In this document: positions 48,792-58,707 of the stretch, one piece after another
Position numbering within the stretch: position 1 is the first letter of the stretch
Layout: every line of letters starts with the position of its first letter
DNA from: Pseudomonadota bacterium
GTDB taxonomy: Bacteria; Pseudomonadota; Alphaproteobacteria; Sphingomonadales; Sphingomonadaceae
Direction: 5' to 3'
NCBI GenBank assembly: GCA_029550345.1
Contig: JAKPHK010000066.1
Span: forward strand, 18,601-82,600
Length of the DNA: 64,000 bases
Notes under the pieces: model-generated
Seen by the model: the letters and a program-made list of their open reading frames with translations, nothing else
Told to the model about the DNA's origin: nothing
The model's database searches: none
Program-made: the position numbers and the translations under genes

Positions 48792-50729
48792 ATGAATGAG
48801 GAAGAGCCGAAGGGCAATCCGTGGATGAAGACCCTGATGGTCTGGGGCGGGATATTCCTGGCCCTGTTGCTGGTCGTCACGATCTTCAACCCGCGCAGCG
48901 ACGCGCCCGGAACCCAGATCGGCTATTCCGATTTTCGCGCCCAGGTTGAGGCGGGCAAGGTCAAGTCCGTCGAAATTTCGGACAAGAAGATCACCGGCAA
49001 GTACAAGGATGGTGACAAGCCCTTCGTCACCGTGCCGATCCCCAACGACGCCACCCTGCCCCAGCTGTTGCAGCAGAATGGCGTCCAGTATGACGGCAAG
49101 CAGCCCGATGAACCGAGCCTGCTGGCCTATATCCTGATCCAGATCCTGCCCTTTGCCCTGCTGATCGGCCTGGCGATCTTCGTCATGCGCCAGTTCCAGA
49201 AGGGCGGCGGCGCTGGCGGGGCGATGGGCTTTGGCAAGAGCAAGGCCAAGATGCTGACCGAAAAGCAGGGCCGGGTCACCTTTGCCGATGTCGCCGGGAT
49301 CGACGAGGCGCGTGAAGAGCTGGAAGAAATCGTCGAGTTCCTGAAGGACCCGCACCGCTTCTCCAAGCTGGGCGGCCAGATTCCGAAGGGCGCGCTGCTG
49401 GTCGGTTCGCCCGGCACCGGCAAGACCCTGCTGGCCCGCGCGATCGCCGGTGAAGCGGGCGTGCCCTTCTTCACCATTTCGGGTTCGGACTTCGTTGAAA
49501 TGTTCGTCGGCGTTGGCGCCAGCCGGGTGCGCGATATGTTCGACCAGGCCAAGAAGAACGCGCCGTGCATCGTCTTCATCGACGAAATCGACGCGGTTGG
49601 CCGTCATCGCGGCCACGGCCTCGGCAATTCCAACGACGAACGCGAACAGACGCTCAACCAGCTGCTGGTCGAAATGGACGGGTTCGAGGCCAACGAAGGC
49701 ATCATCATCATCGCCGCGACCAACCGCCCCGACGTACTCGATCCGGCCCTGCTGCGTCCGGGCCGGTTTGACCGGCAGGTGGTGGTCCCGGTCCCCGATA
49801 TCGAGGGCCGCGAAAAGATCCTGGCGGTGCACATGAAGAAAGTGCCGACCGCGCCCGACGTCAACGCCCGCACGATCGCGCGCGGCACGCCCGGTTTTTC
49901 TGGCGCGGACCTCGCCAACCTGGTCAACGAGGCCGCGCTGCTGGCCGCGCGCCGCAACAAGCGGCTGGTGGCGATGAAGGAGTTTGAGGACGCCAAGGAC
50001 AAGGTGATGATGGGCGCCGAACGCCGTTCAATGGTGATGGACGACGATGAGAAGAAAATGACCGCCTATCACGAGGCTGGTCACGCCCTGGTCATTCTGC
50101 ACGAACCGGCGCACGATCCGATCCACAAGGCCACGATCATCCCGCGCGGCGGCGCGCTGGGCATGGTCATGCATATGCCCGAGCGGGATCGCTATTCATA
50201 CCACCGTGACAAGATGCACGCCGATCTGGCGACCGCGATGGGCGGGCGCGTGGCCGAAGAACTGATCTTCGGGCACGACAAGGTCTCTTCCGGTGCATCG
50301 AGCGACATCCAGTACGCCACCCGCCTTGCCCGCGCGATGGTCACCAAGTGGGGGATGTCGGACAAGCTTGGCCCGCTCCAGTACGAGGAAACCCAGGAAG
50401 GCTACCTTGGCTATGGCGGTTCGGCCCGAACCATGACTTCGGTCGAAACCAACAAGCTGATCGATGCCGAAATCCGCAGTCTGGTGGACGGTGCACATAA
50501 ACGCGCGACCGAAATCCTGAAGAAGCACGCCGATCAACTCGAGCTGATCGCCCAGGCCCTGCTCAAGTATGAGACGCTGACCGGGGACGAGATCAAGGAA
50601 CTGGCCGAAACCGGCAAGATCGACCGGCCGAGCGATCCCGAAGGCCAGGCGGCCCTGCCCCCGCTCAAGGGATCGGCAGTGCCCAAGTCCGGCAAGCGGT
50701 TTGGTGAGCCGGCACCTGCCGGGGCGTAG
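48792..50729 (+). CDS. ftsH: ATP-dependent zinc metalloprotease FtsH
   Basis: A 645-residue membrane-bound AAA+ protease that degrades misfolded and regulatory proteins. There are two N-terminal membrane helices ([39 protein letters not shown]) flanking a periplasmic domain. Walker A reads GSPGTGKT (usually GPPGTGKT), Walker B is [11 protein letters not shown], the SRH is [12 protein letters not shown], and the zinc site is HEAGH. The ATG at 48792 is the family start. It appears monocistronic. Confidence 0.96.
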   Translation: MNEEEPKGNPWMKTLMVWGGIFLALLLVVTIFNPRSDAPGTQIGYSDFRAQVEAGKVKSVEISDKKITGKYKDGDKPFVTVPIPNDATLPQLLQQNGVQYDGKQPDEPSLLAYILIQILPFALLIGLAIFVMRQFQKGGGAGGAMGFGKSKAKMLTEKQGRVTFADVAGIDEAREELEEIVEFLKDPHRFSKLGGQIPKGALLVGSPGTGKTLLARAIAGEAGVPFFTISGSDFVEMFVGVGASRVRDMFDQAKKNAPCIVFIDEIDAVGRHRGHGLGNSNDEREQTLNQLLVEMDGFEANEGIIIIAATNRPDVLDPALLRPGRFDRQVVVPVPDIEGREKILAVHMKKVPTAPDVNARTIARGTPGFSGADLANLVNEAALLAARRNKRLVAMKEFEDAKDKVMMGAERRSMVMDDDEKKMTAYHEAGHALVILHEPAHDPIHKATIIPRGGALGMVMHMPERDRYSYHRDKMHADLATAMGGRVAEELIFGHDKVSSGASSDIQYATRLARAMVTKWGMSDKLGPLQYEETQEGYLGYGGSARTMTSVETNKLIDAEIRSLVDGAHKRATEILKKHADQLELIAQALLKYETLTGDEIKELAETGKIDRPSDPEGQAALPPLKGSAVPKSGKRFGEPAPAGA

Positions 50730-50799
50730 ATAGGGGGTTCATGCTCGGGAAAGGTCGGCTCGGTCAATCCGGCGGCATTGATGCCAACCGGAGTAATTC

Positions 50800-51177
50800 A
50801 TGCGCCACTTTTTCCTGCCTTTGACGATTGCCGCCATCAGTCTGGCCAGCCCGGTGCTGGCGGCCCCCGGCGATATGAACGTGGCGACCTTTCTGGCCAA
50901 GGCCGATGCACTCAAGGCCAAGGGTGCGGCGGCGCTTTTCTCACCGGACATCAAACTGCTTCAGGCTGAAGGCAACGCCGCCGGGGAGCATTACAAGGCG
51001 CGGCTCAAGGCCGAACGCGCCGCGGGCAAACCTTCCAGCTGCCCACCCCAGGGCGCCCGGATCAATTCCGATCAACTGCTGGCCTTCCTGCGGACCTATC
51101 CCGAGGCGGCCCGCCCCCGGGTGAGCATGAAACAGGCCATGGCGGACTATTTCATCCGCCACTTCCCCTGCCGCTGA
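50800..51177 (+). CDS. Exported small protein, Rap1a-like
   Basis: A 125-residue protein with a clear signal peptide (MRHFFLPLTIAAISLASPVL, cleavage after LAA). The rest contains FLAKADALKAKGAAALFSPD, and a C-terminal part with two cysteines (SCPPQG and HFPCR) likely to be disulfide-bonded. The pattern resembles Rap1a/Tai-type proteins known as immunity factors of the type VI system, but no T6SS gene is nearby, so this is only a resemblance. A strong terminator follows. Confidence 0.7.
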   Translation: MRHFFLPLTIAAISLASPVLAAPGDMNVATFLAKADALKAKGAAALFSPDIKLLQAEGNAAGEHYKARLKAERAAGKPSSCPPQGARINSDQLLAFLRTYPEAARPRVSMKQAMADYFIRHFPCR

Positions 51178-51183
51178 TCACAA

Positions 51184-51224
51184 AAAAATGCGGCCCGTTC
51201 CGACAAGGAGCGGGCCGCATTTTT
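51184..51224. terminator. Strong bidirectional terminator
   Basis: AAAAATGCGGCCCG (51184-51197) pairs perfectly with 51211-51224, and four more pairs extend the stem to 18 bp with a GACAA loop. The A-run and T-run at the two ends suit transcripts from both sides: the exported-protein gene and rpoZ. Confidence 0.92.
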
Positions 51225-51250
51225 GAAGGACTGCTTAGTCAGCGCCCTGA

Positions 51251-51595
51251 TTACCCGTCGTAATCGCCGCCGATCGAGGTGTTGCGCACCGGCGCAGCGG
51301 CAGTGATCCGCAGGGCTTCGGCCGACTGGCTGAGCGAACCGATATCGTCCATCTCGTCATCGTCGTCCGGCAGGACGCGCTGGAGCGAGCTCACCACCGA
51401 TTCCTTGAGGTTGGCGGGGTGCACGGTCTGCTCCGCGATTTCGCGCAGGGCAACGACCGGGTTCTTGTCGCGATCGCGGTCGATCGTCAGTTCGGCGCCG
51501 CCCGAAATCTCACGCGCGCGCTGCGCGGCAAGCAGGACGAGGTCGAAGCGGTTGGGAACCTTGTCGACACAATCTTCAACGGTAACGCGCGCCAT
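51251..51595 (-). CDS. rpoZ: RNA polymerase omega subunit
   Basis: A 114-residue omega subunit ([43 protein letters not shown]). It helps assemble beta-prime into RNA polymerase. The ATG at 51595 is preferred over the GTG two codons upstream. It has an acidic C-terminal extension ([11 protein letters not shown]). Confidence 0.96.
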   Translation of the reverse strand: MARVTVEDCVDKVPNRFDLVLLAAQRAREISGGAELTIDRDRDKNPVVALREIAEQTVHPANLKESVVSSLQRVLPDDDDEMDDIGSLSQSAEALRITAAAPVRNTSIGGDYDG

Positions 51596-51634
51596 GGGCA
51601 CTCCAGTTCTTGGGAAAGGCAGGAAAACGCCGCT

Positions 51635-51662
51635 GCTACACGCCGCGCGATTCGCAAGTCAA
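51635..51662 (-). promoter_or_regulatory. Candidate sigma-70 promoter of rpoZ
   Basis: On the minus strand TTGACT (51662-51657) and TGTAGC (51640-51635) are 16 bases apart, about 40 bases before the rpoZ ATG. The AT-rich stretch behind it, up to the dnaB stop, could act as an UP-like element. Confidence 0.4.
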
Positions 51663-51695
51663 GAAAAAAACGCATAACTTATTGTTATATAAAGG

Positions 51696-53204
51696 TTATT
51701 CGTAAGAGGCGTAACCGCGCGAATCGGGTGCGAGATTGCCGAACTTGGTGAACTCGCTCTGGAAGTGCAGCTGGACGTTGCCGGTTGAGCCATGGCGCTG
51801 CTTGGCGATGATCACGGTGGCCTTGTTCACCACTTCCAGATGGCGCTGCATCCAGGCGTCATACTTGGCCAGGGCATCGCCGCTGCTGGTTTCGGTCGGC
51901 TCGTCAGGCTTGCTGGCGTTGTGGTAATATTCCTCGCGGAAAATGAACCAGACCATGTCGGCGTCCTGCTCGATCGAGCCGGATTCGCGCAGATCGGCCA
52001 GCTGCGGGCGCTTGTCCTCGCGGCTTTCGACCGCACGGCTGAGCTGCGAGAGCGCGATCACCGGCACCGCCAGCTCCTTGGCCAGGGTCTTGAGACCGCG
52101 GCTGATTTCCGAGATCTCGTTGACCCGGTTGTCGTTGGCCCGGCCAGAGCCTTGCAGCAGCTGAAGATAGTCGATGACGATCAGGCCGATGTCGTGCCGC
52201 CGCTTGAGCCGCCGGGCGCGGGTGCGCAGCGCGGCAATGGTCAGCGCCGGAGTATCGTCGATGTAGAGCGGCAATTCGGCCAGGCGCTGGCTGGCGAAGG
52301 AGATGCGCTGAAAATCCTCACGGCTGATCTTGCCCATGCGCAGCTTTTCGCTGCTGATCTCGGCCTGTTCGGCAAGGATACGGGTGGCGAGCTGATCGGC
52401 GCTCATTTCCAGGCTGAAGAAGGCAGTGGGCGCGCCAACCGACTTGGCGGGCTCGATCCCGTCGGCCATATCGCGCAGATAGCGTTCGGCGCAGTTGAAG
52501 GCGATGTTGGTAGCGAGCGAGGTCTTGCCCATCGCCGGGCGCCCCGCCAGGATGATCAGATCGCTGTCATGCAGGCCGCCGATTTTGGAATTGAGATCGT
52601 CAAGCCCGGTGGTCAGGCCAGAGATGTGCCCGCCCGATGCCAGCGCCTTTTCGATCTGGGTGATCGCGGTCAGGCTCGATAGCCGGAACGGCTGCGCCTC
52701 ATTGCCGACCGAGGCCCCTTCGGAAACCCGGTAGAGCGCGGCCTCAGCCTCTGAAATCTGCTCCATCGGCTCGACCCGTTCAGAGGTGTCGAGCGCGGAA
52801 TTGACCAGGTTGCGGCCCACCGAAACCAGTTCGCGCAGCAGCGCCAGATCATAGATCTGCGCGGCCAGTTCGCGCGGAGCCAGCAGGCCCTGGCCATCGG
52901 CGGTCAGCCGGGCGAGATAGGCCGCGCCGCCCAGATCCTTGAGCGCCTCGTCCGCCTCAAAATAGGGCCGCAGCGTAACCGGGGTGACCACCGCCTTGCG
53001 ATCAAGCAGTTGCAGCACCCGGTCATAGATCCGGGCGTGCACCGGCTCGAAGAAATGTTCAGGCTTGATCGGCGCGACCAGTTCCTCGATCACGCGGTTG
53101 TCGATCAGGACCGCACCCAGAAAGGCGGCCTCAGCCTCTACGTTCGAGGGCAAAGTACGGGCGGCGGTATCGTCCGCGCGGGGGAAAGGGATTGGTTCGG
53201 CCAT
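51696..53204 (-). CDS. dnaB: Replicative DNA helicase DnaB
   Basis: A 502-residue hexameric helicase. The N-terminal DnaG-binding domain starts NVEAEAAFLGAVLIDNRVIE. The RecA-like domain has Walker A GRPAMGKTSLA, Walker B LIVIDYLQLLQG, and SRAVESREDKRPQLADLRES. It unwinds DNA at the replication fork. It is divergent from the UPF0262 gene. Confidence 0.97.
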   Translation of the reverse strand: MAEPIPFPRADDTAARTLPSNVEAEAAFLGAVLIDNRVIEELVAPIKPEHFFEPVHARIYDRVLQLLDRKAVVTPVTLRPYFEADEALKDLGGAAYLARLTADGQGLLAPRELAAQIYDLALLRELVSVGRNLVNSALDTSERVEPMEQISEAEAALYRVSEGASVGNEAQPFRLSSLTAITQIEKALASGGHISGLTTGLDDLNSKIGGLHDSDLIILAGRPAMGKTSLATNIAFNCAERYLRDMADGIEPAKSVGAPTAFFSLEMSADQLATRILAEQAEISSEKLRMGKISREDFQRISFASQRLAELPLYIDDTPALTIAALRTRARRLKRRHDIGLIVIDYLQLLQGSGRANDNRVNEISEISRGLKTLAKELAVPVIALSQLSRAVESREDKRPQLADLRESGSIEQDADMVWFIFREEYYHNASKPDEPTETSSGDALAKYDAWMQRHLEVVNKATVIIAKQRHGSTGNVQLHFQSEFTKFGNLAPDSRGYASYE

Positions 53205-53342
53205 GGCGAGCGATCAATGCGCGTAGACCCCGCCCGGCGCAAGCATCGCTTGCCTTTCCCCGCGGCCATTTTCATCCACAGCCTGTGGAAGGCGAGGACA
53301 CCCTTGCCCCGCTTTTTCGCATCTGCAAAAAGGCCCCTCACC

Positions 53343-53825
53343 ATGGCCGACCCGCGGATCATCCATATCGAGCTCGACGAAGCGACGATCCTGTGGCGCA
53401 ATGCCGACATCGAACAGGAACGGCGGATCGCGATCTTCGATCTTATCGAGGAGAACCTGTTCAAGCCGTGCCGCGCCTGGGAAGCCGGGCATCAGGGTCC
53501 CTATCGGCTGCGGCTGGCGGTCGATGACGGGCGGTTGCTGCTGGATATTGCCGATCAGGATGGCGGGCAGCTGGAAACGCTGATCCTGGGGCTGGGCCGG
53601 TTCCGCCGCCCGATCCGCGAATATTTCGCGATCTGCGACAGCTATTATCAGGCGATCCGCAAATCGACCGCCGCAGAGATCGAGACGATCGATATGGCCC
53701 GCCGCGGCGTACACAACGAAGCGGCGGAAATGCTGCTGGAGCGGCTGGAGGGGAAAGTGGAAACCGATTTCGCCACTGCCCGCCGGCTCTTTACCCTGAT
53801 CTGCGTGCTGCATATCAGAGGGTAA
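53343..53825 (+). CDS. UPF0262 family protein
   Basis: A 160-residue protein matching the alphaproteobacterial UPF0262 family (IIHIELDEATILWRNADIEQ, RAWEAGHQGPYRLRL, IREYFAICDSYYQAIR). Its function is not known. The ATG at 53343 begins the conserved part; the frame extends upstream into the dnaB leader. It is followed at 16 bases by the GH25-like gene and then by cdd. Confidence 0.88.
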   Translation: MADPRIIHIELDEATILWRNADIEQERRIAIFDLIEENLFKPCRAWEAGHQGPYRLRLAVDDGRLLLDIADQDGGQLETLILGLGRFRRPIREYFAICDSYYQAIRKSTAAEIETIDMARRGVHNEAAEMLLERLEGKVETDFATARRLFTLICVLHIRG

Positions 53826-53841
53826 TGGGGGCGCTTCGCTG

Positions 53842-54540
53842 ATGGCACGCAAGGGATCGAACCGCTGGCGCCTGCGCCTGATCGGCGCTGCCGCGCTGGT
53901 TGTCATGCTGGGCGGTCTGTGGGGCTGGTGGGATTTGCGCCACTGGCGCCCGAACAAGCTGGAATTCCCGATGCAGGGCGTTGAGGTTTCGGGTGAGGAC
54001 GGCGCGGTTGACTGGAAGGCGCTGAAGGCCACCGGAGCCGGTTTTGCCTATCTCGACGCCTCGGCCAGCGCCTTTGCCCGCGATCCCGCTTTCGTGAAGA
54101 ACCTGGATGACGCCCGCGCCGCGAAATTGCGGGTCGGCGCGGTCCATCGCTATGATCCCTGCCAGCCGGCTGAGAGCCAGTCCGCCAATTTCGCCACTGT
54201 CGTCCCGCGCGACCGGGCGCTGCTGCCACCGGCGGTGGACCTTGATATGCTGGCCGATGATTGCCCGATCAAGGTGACCGATGCCGGTGTCGAGAGCGAG
54301 CTGATGACCTTCATCAACCAGCTTGAAATTCACACCGGAAAGCCGGTGATCCTGAAAATCTCCAAACGGTTCGAGGATCGCTATCATCTGGCCAGCACGA
54401 TCGACCGCAATGTCTGGCTGGTCCGCACCCGGTTTCAGCCGGACTATGCCGGGCGCCCCTGGACGCTGTGGACGGCCAGCACGATGTTCGATAGCGAAGC
54501 AGCCGAGAGTCCGTTGAAATGGGTGGTGGTGCAAAGATGA
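53842..54540 (+). CDS. GH25 lysozyme-fold protein with altered catalytic residues
   Basis: A 232-residue protein with an N-terminal membrane anchor (residues 11-29) and a domain of glycoside hydrolase family 25. The usual GVDVS motif reads GVEVS (Glu48 in place of catalytic Asp) and the usual DxE reads VDLD (Asp133 and Asp135). ALLPPAVDLD and CPIK are otherwise in the family's place. It may be an inactive wall-binding protein rather than a muramidase. The stop overlaps the cdd start (ATGA). Confidence 0.78.
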   Translation: MARKGSNRWRLRLIGAAALVVMLGGLWGWWDLRHWRPNKLEFPMQGVEVSGEDGAVDWKALKATGAGFAYLDASASAFARDPAFVKNLDDARAAKLRVGAVHRYDPCQPAESQSANFATVVPRDRALLPPAVDLDMLADDCPIKVTDAGVESELMTFINQLEIHTGKPVILKISKRFEDRYHLASTIDRNVWLVRTRFQPDYAGRPWTLWTASTMFDSEAAESPLKWVVVQR

Positions 54541-54965
54541 GCTGGAGCCGCGAAAGCCTGATCGAAGCCGCCCGCGATGCGGCGAAACGGGCCTATGCTC
54601 CCTATTCCGATTTCCATGTCGGCGCGGCACTGGGGTTTGCCGATGGCAGCGTGGTGACCGGCGCAAACGTCGAAAACGCCAGCTATGGCCTGACGCTCTG
54701 CGCGGAAACGGTCGCGGTCGGCAAGGCGCTGAGCGAAGACTGGCGCGGGCGGCTGGAAGCAGTGGCGGTGATCGGCGGCAAGGCGGGGGCGGTCGGCAGC
54801 GGCGATCCGGTCACCCCGTGCGGGCGCTGCCGTCAGATCCTCAACGAGGTAGCCGCGCTGGGAGACAGCGACCCCACGATCTGGTGCGTCGGCGCGGATC
54901 AGACGCTTGAGCTTACGCTTTCAGAACTGCTGCCCCGTGCCTTTGGCCCCGGCGCGCTGGAATAG
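54537..54965 (+). CDS. cdd: Cytidine deaminase
   Basis: A 142-residue deaminase that turns cytidine and deoxycytidine into uridine forms. It has AYAPYSDFHVGAAL, NVENASYGLTLCAE with the catalytic Glu and first zinc Cys, and PCGRCRQIL with the other zinc ligands. The ATG at 54537 overlaps the GH25 stop. It ends the UPF0262-GH25-cdd operon. Confidence 0.93.
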   Translation: MSWSRESLIEAARDAAKRAYAPYSDFHVGAALGFADGSVVTGANVENASYGLTLCAETVAVGKALSEDWRGRLEAVAVIGGKAGAVGSGDPVTPCGRCRQILNEVAALGDSDPTIWCVGADQTLELTLSELLPRAFGPGALE

Positions 54966-54976
54966 CTGCCGCCCGT

Positions 54977-55435
54977 TCAAGAGACGCGCAGCGGTTCGTC
55001 GCCCTGATCCACCCCACCGGAACGCGCCCGCGAAGCGGCGATCATCCGATCGATCTGCTCAGGCCGGGGGCGGGCGTCGGCCTGTTTCACCGGACCTTTT
55101 TCTGCCACGCCCCGCTGCCCCGGCAGCTGCGGATCGGAACGTCCGGACTGAGCCTTGTCGGCGGCTGCATCTTGCTCCGCTTCGGGCTGTTCGGCGTCGG
55201 GCGCGATCTCGTCCGGGGCAAAGGCCTGAGCCTTGACCGCCAGCGTCGTGGCAGGTCGGATCGCAGATCTTGGTTTCGGCCGGGTATCATTCAGCACCGG
55301 CGCGGAGGCAGCGTCCGCAGTCGACCCGAAATCGTTCCCGCCCAGAGCGACAAGCGCCGCCACCGCCAGGGTGACCCCGGCGAAGTTGCGATAGCCCTGG
55401 ATATTCGGACCGATGGAAGGTTTGGCGCGGCGCAT
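54977..55435 (-). CDS. Hypothetical membrane-anchored, low-complexity protein
   Basis: A 152-residue protein with a basic N-terminus, one hydrophobic segment (FAGVTLAVAALVALGG, about 18-33), and a long charged, Pro/Ala/Gln-rich remainder likely to be disordered. ATG 55435 is the likely start; the frame is open further upstream. I do not recognise a family. It converges with cdd and is divergent from the TadG-like gene. Confidence 0.6.
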   Translation of the reverse strand: MRRAKPSIGPNIQGYRNFAGVTLAVAALVALGGNDFGSTADAASAPVLNDTRPKPRSAIRPATTLAVKAQAFAPDEIAPDAEQPEAEQDAAADKAQSGRSDPQLPGQRGVAEKGPVKQADARPRPEQIDRMIAASRARSGGVDQGDEPLRVS

Positions 55436-55589
55436 TGTGCACCCCTTCTGCCACGGACCGATTAAGCCTTCGCGGCCAATCATGTTTGCCAATTCCTTAA
55501 GGCCCGCCCACGCCATTGATCCGGGTCTGAATAGCGGAAATGCTTTACCAGGCAGATTTGCGGATGGACGCGCTCAGGTTCTTTTAACC

Positions 55590-57557
55590 ATGTCCATTAG
55601 CAAGACTGAGAGTGCCCGGCCGCTATCGGGGCGCATGATCGAGCACCCGAAAAACTCGGGCGGAATGATGGGCAGGGGGTGGCTCCAGCCGCTAATTGCC
55701 TGTGTCCGTTCCATTTTCGGAGATCGATCCGGCAATACCCTGGCGATGATCGCGGCGGCTTTAGTGCCCTTGCTGGCCATGGTTGGGGGCGCAATCGACA
55801 TGGGGCGCAGCTATCTTGCGCAGACCCGTCTCCAGGCAGCCTGTGATGCCGGGGTTCTGGCTGCGCGCAAACGGATGGGAACCAGCCCTGCGGCAGGCGG
55901 TACAATCCCGGCCGACGTGGCCGAAGTCGGCAACCGGTTTTTCAGCGTCAACTTTCCAGACGGCAGCTATGGCACGGTTGATCGCACCTTCAATCTGATC
56001 CTTGAAGGTGATTTCCAGCTCAGCGGCGAGGCCGAGGTTACGGTGCCGACCACGATCATGGGCATTTTCGGCTATGACGAAGTGCCGATCGAAACCACCT
56101 GCGCCGCGCAGGTGGGGATGGCCAATACCGATATCGTCATGGCGCTCGACGTTACCGGCTCGATGAACCAGACCAATGCCGGAGACAGCAAGCCGCGGAT
56201 CGAGGAGCTGAAAGACACCGTCAGCGCCTTCCATGCCCAGATCGAGGCCGCCAAGGCCGGCGGATCGCGGGTCCGTTACGGTTTCGTACCCTATTCCACC
56301 AACGTCAATTCGGCCGCGCTGCTCAGCGATGACTGGGTGGTGGACAGCTGGACCTATCAATCGCGCAAGCTGGTCGGCACCGGGAGCACCTCTGGCACCA
56401 TTTCGTTCTGGGCGGTCGGCAGCGTTATCGGCGGTACGCTGAACTCCACGATTGCCGCCACTTACCCCGCTATTGCCGGTGGAGGCGGGCTGGTCTGCAG
56501 CGCACCGCCGGTCAACACCCGGACCTTTACCTGGACACTGATCGGCACCACAAACCAGCCTTTCGCCGGCCCGCCTGCGGGCACAATTACCCGCCAGACC
56601 TATGATTATGTCTATAACGGCAGCATCTATACGGTGAAGCTGAACGGCAACACCTGCGAGGTTCATCAGGATCAATACGTCAACTACAAGATCCGGTATG
56701 ACTGGGTCACCCAGCCGGCCCTGGCCAAATCGTCGCGCTGGCAATACTCGCCCGAAACCTACGATGTCTCGGCGTGGCGAACTGGCGCGCTCGGTTGCAT
56801 GGAAGAACCCGATACCTACGAGATCGACGATTACGAGAACGTGGACCTGAGCCGCGCCAAGGATCTCGATCTCGATTTCGTGCCGGTTCCGGGCGATTCA
56901 TCCAGTCAGTTCAGGCCAATGTACCCGGGATATGTCTATGGCCGGGCGATGAAGTGGGACAACACCGGATCGTTCAACACCACAACGGTGACCACCACCG
57001 ACGAATACTACAACCCGAAAATCGGCGACACTGCCCACTGTCCCAACCCGGCCCGTCGCCTTGATGAGATGTCGGCGTCGGACATCACCAGTTACCTTGG
57101 CACCCTCAAAGTCGGGGGCAGCACCTATCATGACATCGGGATGCTGTGGGCCGCGCGGCTGCTGGTTCCGTCGGGAATGTTCGGCGCCGACAACGCCGAT
57201 GTTTCCGCAAACCAGCCGACCAGCCGTCACCTGATCTTCATGACCGACGGCCAGACCTCATCCCTCGATCTGAGCTATACCGGCTATGGATTCGAACCGC
57301 TCGACCGCCGTCGCTGGAGCCCCGGCTCATCCCGAACGTTGACCCAGACGGTGGAGGATCGCTTTTCCTTCATCTGTGAGGAAGCGAAAAAGCGCAACAT
57401 AACGGTCTGGGTCGTGGCCTATGGAACCCAGCTTAACCCGATCATGGAAACCTGCGCCGGCCCGGGCCACTTCTTCGAGGCAGCCGATGGCGATGAACTG
57501 GCGGCTGCATTCACCAAGATCGCCGGAAACATCGCCGATCTGCGACTGATGAAGTAG
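55590..57557 (+). CDS. TadG-like von Willebrand factor A protein
   Basis: A protein of about 655 residues. The N-terminus has the TadE/TadG pattern of a single helix (NTLAMIAAALVPLLAMVGGA) followed by DMGRSYLAQTRLQAACDAGV. A VWA domain follows with the metal site ALDVTGSMNQ, interrupted by a long insert, then resumes with LIFMTDGQTSS and AAFTKIAGNIADL at the end. TadG proteins help Flp-type pilus assembly, but no other tad gene lies nearby. The start is uncertain; ATG 55635 is an alternative, and neither has a good ribosome site. Confidence 0.85.
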   Translation: MSISKTESARPLSGRMIEHPKNSGGMMGRGWLQPLIACVRSIFGDRSGNTLAMIAAALVPLLAMVGGAIDMGRSYLAQTRLQAACDAGVLAARKRMGTSPAAGGTIPADVAEVGNRFFSVNFPDGSYGTVDRTFNLILEGDFQLSGEAEVTVPTTIMGIFGYDEVPIETTCAAQVGMANTDIVMALDVTGSMNQTNAGDSKPRIEELKDTVSAFHAQIEAAKAGGSRVRYGFVPYSTNVNSAALLSDDWVVDSWTYQSRKLVGTGSTSGTISFWAVGSVIGGTLNSTIAATYPAIAGGGGLVCSAPPVNTRTFTWTLIGTTNQPFAGPPAGTITRQTYDYVYNGSIYTVKLNGNTCEVHQDQYVNYKIRYDWVTQPALAKSSRWQYSPETYDVSAWRTGALGCMEEPDTYEIDDYENVDLSRAKDLDLDFVPVPGDSSSQFRPMYPGYVYGRAMKWDNTGSFNTTTVTTTDEYYNPKIGDTAHCPNPARRLDEMSASDITSYLGTLKVGGSTYHDIGMLWAARLLVPSGMFGADNADVSANQPTSRHLIFMTDGQTSSLDLSYTGYGFEPLDRRRWSPGSSRTLTQTVEDRFSFICEEAKKRNITVWVVAYGTQLNPIMETCAGPGHFFEAADGDELAAAFTKIAGNIADLRLMK

Positions 57558-57570
57558 AGCCGGAGCCGGC

Positions 57571-58707
57571 CTAGTCGGCCCCCGTCAGCCATTCGAGCAA
57601 GGCCCCCATGCAATCGCGGCCCAGGATCGCGCTGCGCTCGGCGCTCCAGCCTTGCACGGCGCAAGGCAGATCGTCGTTGTCCTTGAACGGCATTTCAAGC
57701 GTCATCGCGGTGCAGCCGAACCGTTCGGCCAGCTGATTGGTTGACATCGTCAGGTTGGCCTTGCCCTGGCCTGCCACCGGATAACCCTTTGCGGTCTGGA
57801 AATCAGGCGTACGGCGGGCGAGGATCGCCTTGTAGCGATCAAACCCGCCCTGCAGCGCTGCGCTCCACGATGGAATGCCTTCAAACCCTGCCAGGAACAC
57901 CGCCGGGATCGCCTCGTCTCCGTGGACGTCCATGGCAAAATCCACCCCGCTGGCATCCATCGCCGTCAGGATCGCCAGCACTTCGGGGCTGCGTTCAGCG
58001 CTGGGGCTCGCCCATTCACGGTTGAGGTTCACCCCGGCGGCATTGGTGCGCAAGTGCCCACGGAACGATCCGTCGGGGTTGGCATTGGGAACCACGTGGA
58101 ACCGGCACAACTGCCGCAGACGCCGCCCGACAGGGTCGGCCGGATCGGTCAGACAATCGAGCGCGCCTTCCATCCACCATTCGGCCATCGATTCGCCCGG
58201 ATGCTGGCGGGCATAGAACCACACCTGCCGCGCCCCATCGCCGAATTCCAGACAATCGATCGCCCGGCCATCAAGGCTATGGCCCAGCACGCGATGCGAC
58301 ACCCCTTCGCTGAGCGCCAGCGATGACACCAGATCGGCGTGGCGCTCCATCGAATAGGGCGCGAAGTAGGCGAACCAGGCGATATTGGCTGACGAGGCAT
58401 AGCGGATGGTCAGAGTGCCGCCGTCCTCACCCGGATCATAGCTGCTGTCCGCACGGGCCCAGAATTCACGGTCCTCGCTCACCGCCGCGCGGTAACCGGG
58501 CCAGCCGCCAGGATAAGCGGAGTCTTCCAGCCCGGTGATCTTCAGTTCCAGCCCGCGCCCAGCGCAGCCCGAAACGCGGAAATGGAACCACTGGAAAAAG
58601 TCCGAATCCTTGTCCTTGCGGATCGCCAGCCGGGCGGCGGCGCCGGACAGGGAAAGCACTTCGATATTGCCGGAATCGAACGCGGCATCGATGGAAATAT
58701 CGCTCAT
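57571..58707 (-). CDS. M14-family carboxypeptidase, cytosolic-carboxypeptidase-like
   Basis: A 378-residue zinc carboxypeptidase. A beta-sandwich N-terminal domain (residues 1-130) precedes the catalytic domain with His169 and Glu172 ([15 protein letters not shown]), NPDG at 210-213, GVNLNREW, His262 (DVHGDE) and Glu338 (LEMPFKDND). Both the extra domain and [10 protein letters not shown] are typical of the cytosolic carboxypeptidase subgroup that trims acidic tails in eukaryotes; bacterial substrates are unknown. No signal peptide is seen. Its ATG overlaps the stop of the preceding lipoprotein gene. Confidence 0.9.
   Translation of the reverse strand: MSDISIDAAFDSGNIEVLSLSGAAARLAIRKDKDSDFFQWFHFRVSGCAGRGLELKITGLEDSAYPGGWPGYRAAVSEDREFWARADSSYDPGEDGGTLTIRYASSANIAWFAYFAPYSMERHADLVSSLALSEGVSHRVLGHSLDGRAIDCLEFGDGARQVWFYARQHPGESMAEWWMEGALDCLTDPADPVGRRLRQLCRFHVVPNANPDGSFRGHLRTNAAGVNLNREWASPSAERSPEVLAILTAMDASGVDFAMDVHGDEAIPAVFLAGFEGIPSWSAALQGGFDRYKAILARRTPDFQTAKGYPVAGQGKANLTMSTNQLAERFGCTAMTLEMPFKDNDDLPCAVQGWSAERSAILGRDCMGALLEWLTGAD

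Noticed and set aside
50800..51177. Type VI immunity system suggested by the Rap1a-like protein
   Set aside because: No effector or T6SS component is near, so the resemblance alone is not enough to call a system.
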